DNA of 7,167 nucleotides from Candidatus Shapirobacteria bacterium CG2_30_35_20 (GTDB lineage Bacteria > Patescibacteriota > Microgenomatia > UBA12405): positions 1-7,167 of the forward strand of contig MNZO01000041.1 in the NCBI GenBank assembly GCA_001873665.1. Reading direction: 5' to 3'. Both the position numbers and the translations under genes were made by a program. This document shows, piece by piece, positions 4,530-7,167 of this stretch (position 1 is the first letter of the stretch; each line of letters starts with the position of its first letter). Under the pieces are notes generated by a model, which made no database searches, had not been told where the DNA came from, and was given only the letters and a program-made list of their open reading frames with translations.

Positions 4530-5639
4530 ATGAAAAAAACTAATAAGAAAAAGGCGTTGGCGTCGGTCAAGACGATGGAGGACTTGCTAAAGTTGGGGTC
4601 ATCGGCGGCGGTGGGTTTTAAAAAGGGTGAGGCGGTAAAAGGAAAGATTTCGGTAATCAAAAATAAATCAATTTTTATTGATATTGGGGGGAAAACTGAT
4701 GCAGTGGTTTTGGGTAAAGAATTTGAATTTGTCAAAGATTATGTGTCAGATTTGAAAATTGGTGATGAAATTGAAGTACAGGTAAAATCACCAGAAAATG
4801 ATAAGGGACAAATTTTGGTATCGATTCGAGGGGCAGCCTCGGGTTATGGCTGGTCGTACTTTACGGAAAAAGAGAAAAGTGGGGGCGAAATTACAGTTTT
4901 TGGCAAAGAATTGAATCGAGGTGGGGTGGTGGTGACGGCTCCGTTTGGATTTTATGGATTTATTCCTGGATCACAAATTGGTTCTAAGTTTGATGGAGAC
5001 CCAGAGAAATTACTGAATAAAAAAGTAAAAGTCAAGGTTTTGGAAGTTGACCAGGCGAAAAATAGACTGGTATTTTCGGAACGATTGGTATCGGAACCCA
5101 ACAAAGTCGGAGAAGAAAGTGACGCGATTGAAGATTTAAAATTGGGTGATGTCTTTGAGGCGGAAGTGGTACGAGTTGAACCATTTGGGCTATTTGTCAG
5201 AGTGGAAAAATCGTTGACTGGGGGAATGATGAGACTGGAGGGTTTGGTGCATATTTCGGAAATTTCGTGGGAAAAGATTGATAATGTGGCTAATTCGTAC
5301 AAATCAAAGGATAAAATGTCGGTAGTATTGGTCAATAAACAAGACGGACGTTTGCAATTTTCGATTAAGCGATTGAAAGATGATCCATGGAAGGAAATTG
5401 AAACTAAATATCAAAAAGAAAAAGAGTTTGATGGTGAGGTGGCCAAAATTGCGAATTTTGGAGCTTTGGTGCGACTGGAACCTGGGGTTGAAGGTTTAAT
5501 TCATATTTCTAAATTGGCGGGAATTACCCTAAAAGAAGGGGAAAAGGTGCAGGTGTATATCGAGTCGATTGATGTGGTCAAACGTAAAATTTCTTTGGGT
5601 CTGGTTGCTACCGACAAGAAGAATATGTTGTATAAATAA
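4530..5639 (+). CDS. rpsA: Ribosomal protein S1 (four S1 RNA-binding domains)
   Basis: This 369-residue protein consists of a short basic N-terminus and four S1 (OB-fold) domains: about 32-101, 110-185, 205-282 and 298-358. Domain 1 has GKISVIKNKSIFIDIGGKTDAVV and domain 2 the degenerate FGFYGFIPGSQIG. Domains 3 and 4 are the most canonical (VEPFGLFVRV...EGLVHISEIS; IANFGALVRLEPGVEGLIHISKLA). S1 binds mRNA on the 30S subunit and helps start translation of messages with weak Shine-Dalgarno sequences, which fits this window, where none is seen. Four domains is shorter than the six of E. coli but usual for several phyla. I chose the ATG at 4530 over the TTG at 4521, which lies in the terminator's T run. 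The leader layout suggests attenuation or autogenous control. A terminator follows at 5683-5709. Confidence 0.92.
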   Translation: MKKTNKKKALASVKTMEDLLKLGSSAAVGFKKGEAVKGKISVIKNKSIFIDIGGKTDAVVLGKEFEFVKDYVSDLKIGDEIEVQVKSPENDKGQILVSIRGAASGYGWSYFTEKEKSGGEITVFGKELNRGGVVVTAPFGFYGFIPGSQIGSKFDGDPEKLLNKKVKVKVLEVDQAKNRLVFSERLVSEPNKVGEESDAIEDLKLGDVFEAEVVRVEPFGLFVRVEKSLTGGMMRLEGLVHISEISWEKIDNVANSYKSKDKMSVVLVNKQDGRLQFSIKRLKDDPWKEIETKYQKEKEFDGEVAKIANFGALVRLEPGVEGLIHISKLAGITLKEGEKVQVYIESIDVVKRKISLGLVATDKKNMLYK

Positions 5640-5656
5640 AAATCAATCTCCCTAAA

Positions 5657-5676
5657 TCCCTCTTTGACAAGAGGGA
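5657..5676. repeat. Perfect 8-bp-stem palindrome after rpsA
   Basis: TCCCTCTT (5657-5664) and AAGAGGGA (5669-5676) flank a TGAC loop. No T run follows on the plus strand, so it is a poor intrinsic terminator. It may stabilise the 3' end of the rpsA message or be a copy of a dispersed palindromic repeat; the surrounding CCCTAAATCCCTC wording looks like such elements, which cannot be confirmed from one copy. Confidence 0.55.
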
Positions 5677-5682
5677 CTTAAT

Positions 5683-5709
5683 AAAACCCCCGATGATTCG
5701 GGTGTTTTT
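5683..5709 (+). terminator. Intrinsic terminator of rpsA
   Basis: The stem CCCGA (5689-5693) with TCGGG (5698-5702) around TGAT extends past one C-T mismatch to AAAAC (5683-5687) with GTTTT (5704-5708), ending in a run of five T. It separates rpsA from radA, so radA needs its own promoter. Confidence 0.7.
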
Positions 5710-5723
5710 GATTGTGACTTCAC

Positions 5724-5762
5724 TAAACGGTCTAGAATGCATGAAAAGCCGAAGACCGTTTA
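5724..5762 (+). promoter_or_regulatory. 10-bp inverted repeat before radA, possible operator
   Basis: TAAACGGTCT (5724-5733) and AGACCGTTTA (5753-5762) are perfect reverse complements with a 19-bp centre. The right arm overlaps the first two bases of the TATAAT at 5761-5766. It is placed to act as a repressor site for radA, possibly for DNA-damage control. Alternatively it forms an RNA hairpin if transcription starts further upstream. Confidence 0.5.
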
Positions 5763-5766
5763 TAAT
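5761..5766 (+). promoter_or_regulatory. -10 box of radA
   Basis: TATAAT lies 6 nt before the ATG at 5773, the spacing at which transcription would begin at the start codon itself. No clear -35 lies upstream. TAGAAT (5733-5738) is a second, weaker -10 candidate. Confidence 0.5.
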
Positions 5767-5772
5767 AGTGGT

Positions 5773-7107
5773 ATGAAAAAGATTTTGGAAACGGTTTTTG
5801 TGTGCAATAATTGTGGGAATGAATTTGCTAAATGGAGTGGGCAGTGCCCTACCTGCAAATCGTGGAACGCTTTGCAGGAATTTCCAATTTCCAATAACCA
5901 ATTTCCAATAAAAGGAAAAAAAAGAAGTTTAGGAAAAATTGAGGTAAAGAAATTGTCAGAAATTAAAGAAGAAAATAATACAAATCAAAATGTGTTTTCG
6001 ACCCAAATATCGGAATTTGATAGAGTATTGGGTAAAGGAATTGTTCGGGGGTCGGTAGTGCTTTTTGCCGGCGAACCGGGGATAGGGAAAAGTACACTTT
6101 TAACACAACTTGTGGGAAAAAATGGTGGTTTGTATGTGGCGGGAGAAGAATCGGCCGAACAAATCAACTTACGGGTACGTCGATTGGGACTATCGCCGGA
6201 AAGATTCGATGTATTGGAAACAAACTCAGTTGAAGAAATTGGACAAGTTTTGGAACGAACAAATAATGTATACAAAATAGTGGTAGTGGATAGTATTCAG
6301 ACGATGTTGGTCGGGTCGACTGTTACTGGCACGGGAACGCTGGGGTCGTTTGGGTCGGTTAACCAAATTAGGGAGTCGACTTTCCGACTGGTCGAGTTGG
6401 CCAAGAAAACTGGAGTGGCAATTTTTATAGTTGGCCATGTAACCAAAGAAGGGGATATTGCTGGTCCAAAATTACTAGAACACATGGTGGATACAGTTTT
6501 GTATTTTGAGGGAGAAAAAAAAGGAGACCTGCGAATATTACGGGTTTCCAAAAATCGATTTGGACCAACTGATGAGGTGGGAGTTTTTCAGATGTCAGAT
6601 GCTGGATTGTCTGGTGTCAGAAATTTGAATTTGTCTGGAAGTGGAGAATCAAAAGTAGGGAGTGCGATAACTATAGTAATGGAAGGGACGAGATCGATGA
6701 TGGTGGAAATTCAAGCTTTGGTGACGGAAAGTTTTGCCTCAATGCCGACTCGGGTGTTTTCGGGGATTGATAATAATCGGGGGAGATTGCTGGTGGCGGT
6801 GGCGCAAAAGGTTTTGGGGATGCCGTTGTGGAAATATGATGTTTATGTATCAGTAACGGGAGGGATACGAGTAGATGATACGGGGTGTGATTTAGCAATA
6901 ATGGGAGCAATGTATTCATCATTTAAGGAAAAGCCAATCAAAATGGGAGGGGCGCAAGGCATTGCGCCCGTACTAATCGGTGAAGTGTCGTTATTGGGTG
7001 AAGTGAAAAAAGTAAGGGGTTGGGAAAAGAGGGAAAAGGAGGCAAAGGCGATGGGGCGGGTGGTGCCTATTATATATAGTATAGGAGAGTTGAAAAATTT
7101 AATTTGA
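5773..7107 (+). CDS. radA: DNA repair protein RadA (Sms)
   Basis: This 444-residue RadA is close to the usual 450-460 length. It starts with a zinc finger (C11-x2-C14-x10-C25-x2-C28), then a linker (about 33-75), then the RecA-like ATPase with Walker A GEPGIGKST (100-108), Walker B KIVVVDSIQT (168-177) and the RadA-specific KNRFG (260-264). The C-terminal Lon-protease-like domain (about 285-444) holds the expected scaffold motifs and is not known to be proteolytic in RadA. RadA promotes branch migration during recombinational repair. I chose the ATG at 5773; the in-frame ATG at 5737 would add 12 residues lying in the inverted repeat ahead of the gene, and the zinc finger begins properly from 5773. 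Oddity: the linker is partly encoded by a 14-bp tandem repeat. It ends in TGA and is monocistronic as far as visible. Confidence 0.95.
   Translation: MKKILETVFVCNNCGNEFAKWSGQCPTCKSWNALQEFPISNNQFPIKGKKRSLGKIEVKKLSEIKEENNTNQNVFSTQISEFDRVLGKGIVRGSVVLFAGEPGIGKSTLLTQLVGKNGGLYVAGEESAEQINLRVRRLGLSPERFDVLETNSVEEIGQVLERTNNVYKIVVVDSIQTMLVGSTVTGTGTLGSFGSVNQIRESTFRLVELAKKTGVAIFIVGHVTKEGDIAGPKLLEHMVDTVLYFEGEKKGDLRILRVSKNRFGPTDEVGVFQMSDAGLSGVRNLNLSGSGESKVGSAITIVMEGTRSMMVEIQALVTESFASMPTRVFSGIDNNRGRLLVAVAQKVLGMPLWKYDVYVSVTGGIRVDDTGCDLAIMGAMYSSFKEKPIKMGGAQGIAPVLIGEVSLLGEVKKVRGWEKREKEAKAMGRVVPIIYSIGELKNLI
5884..5911. repeat. 14-bp perfect tandem repeat inside radA
   Basis: CCAATTTCCAATAA occurs at 5884-5897 and again at 5898-5911. 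Being 14 bp, the two copies are read in different frames, giving PISNNQFPIK in the linker between the zinc finger and the ATPase. The wording is A/T-rich and resembles intergenic dispersed repeats rather than conserved coding sequence. Confidence 0.85.
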
Positions 7108-7120
7108 TAAAAAAAGGTAC

Positions 7121-7156
7121 GTCATTGCGAGAGGGTCCTCCGACGAAGCAATCTCG
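7121..7156. repeat. REP-like palindromic repeat at the window edge
   Basis: The GTCATTGCGAG ... GAAGCAATCTCG wording matches a dispersed palindromic repeat seen in many bacterial genomes. ATTGC (7124-7128) pairs with GCAAT (7148-7152), and GAGG (7131-7134) with CCTC (7137-7140) inside it. It starts 13 bp after the radA stop and may continue past the window. No intrinsic terminator for radA is visible, so this structure may mark its 3' end. Confidence 0.6.
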
Positions 7157-7167
7157 TTGGAATTTAG

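Noticed and set aside
5737..5772. Upstream ATG of radA adding 12 residues
   Set aside because: It lies between the arms of the inverted repeat and before the likely -10; RadA proteins normally begin a few residues before the zinc finger, as from 5773.

Overview
The window reads like a chromosome fragment from a low-GC bacterium with a small genome. Candidate Phyla Radiation (Patescibacteria), perhaps Microgenomates, is the best guess. It rests on the style of the proteins (an S1 protein with four repeats, a RadA with a short linker, a DUF4143 ATPase), very short intergenic gaps, missing Shine-Dalgarno sequences and dispersed palindromic repeats. TGA is used as a stop (radA and the 164-residue protein end in TGA) and tryptophan is TGG, so this is the ordinary bacterial code. 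The lineage is inference; no rRNA is present.

Layout. Positions 1-2112 are an accessory block on the minus strand: the first 52 codons of an IS5-like transposase running off the window edge, an unrecognised 164-residue protein with its own promoter, and a complete 1.3 kb insertion sequence (805-2112) with 14-bp inverted termini and a DDE transposase. From 2200 onward every gene is on the plus strand: a DUF4143 AAA+ ATPase, an NrtR-type regulator (Nudix-like sensor plus winged helix), a 78-residue protein of unknown function, ribosomal protein S1 (rpsA) and the recombination ATPase RadA. The window ends in a REP-like dispersed palindrome.

The most informative DNA is between the genes. A 17-bp palindrome, AGTGT-N7-ACACT, overlaps the -10 box of the NrtR-like gene and occurs three more times around a strong promoter in front of the 78-residue gene. 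This suggests that the regulator controls itself and that small protein. The ATPase promoter carries two exact 20-bp copies, each containing the 12-bp palindrome GGATTATAATCC with a -10 hexamer at its centre. The radA start region has a 10-bp inverted repeat next to its -10. rpsA is preceded by a promoter, an intrinsic terminator 8 nt before its ATG and an upstream segment able to pair with the terminator arm, which is an attenuator layout.

No complete gene has a clear Shine-Dalgarno sequence. Four of them have TATAAT 6 or 8 nt before the ATG, suggesting leaderless transcripts. The two transposase genes both have strong inverted repeats at their start codons, which may protect them from read-through transcription.
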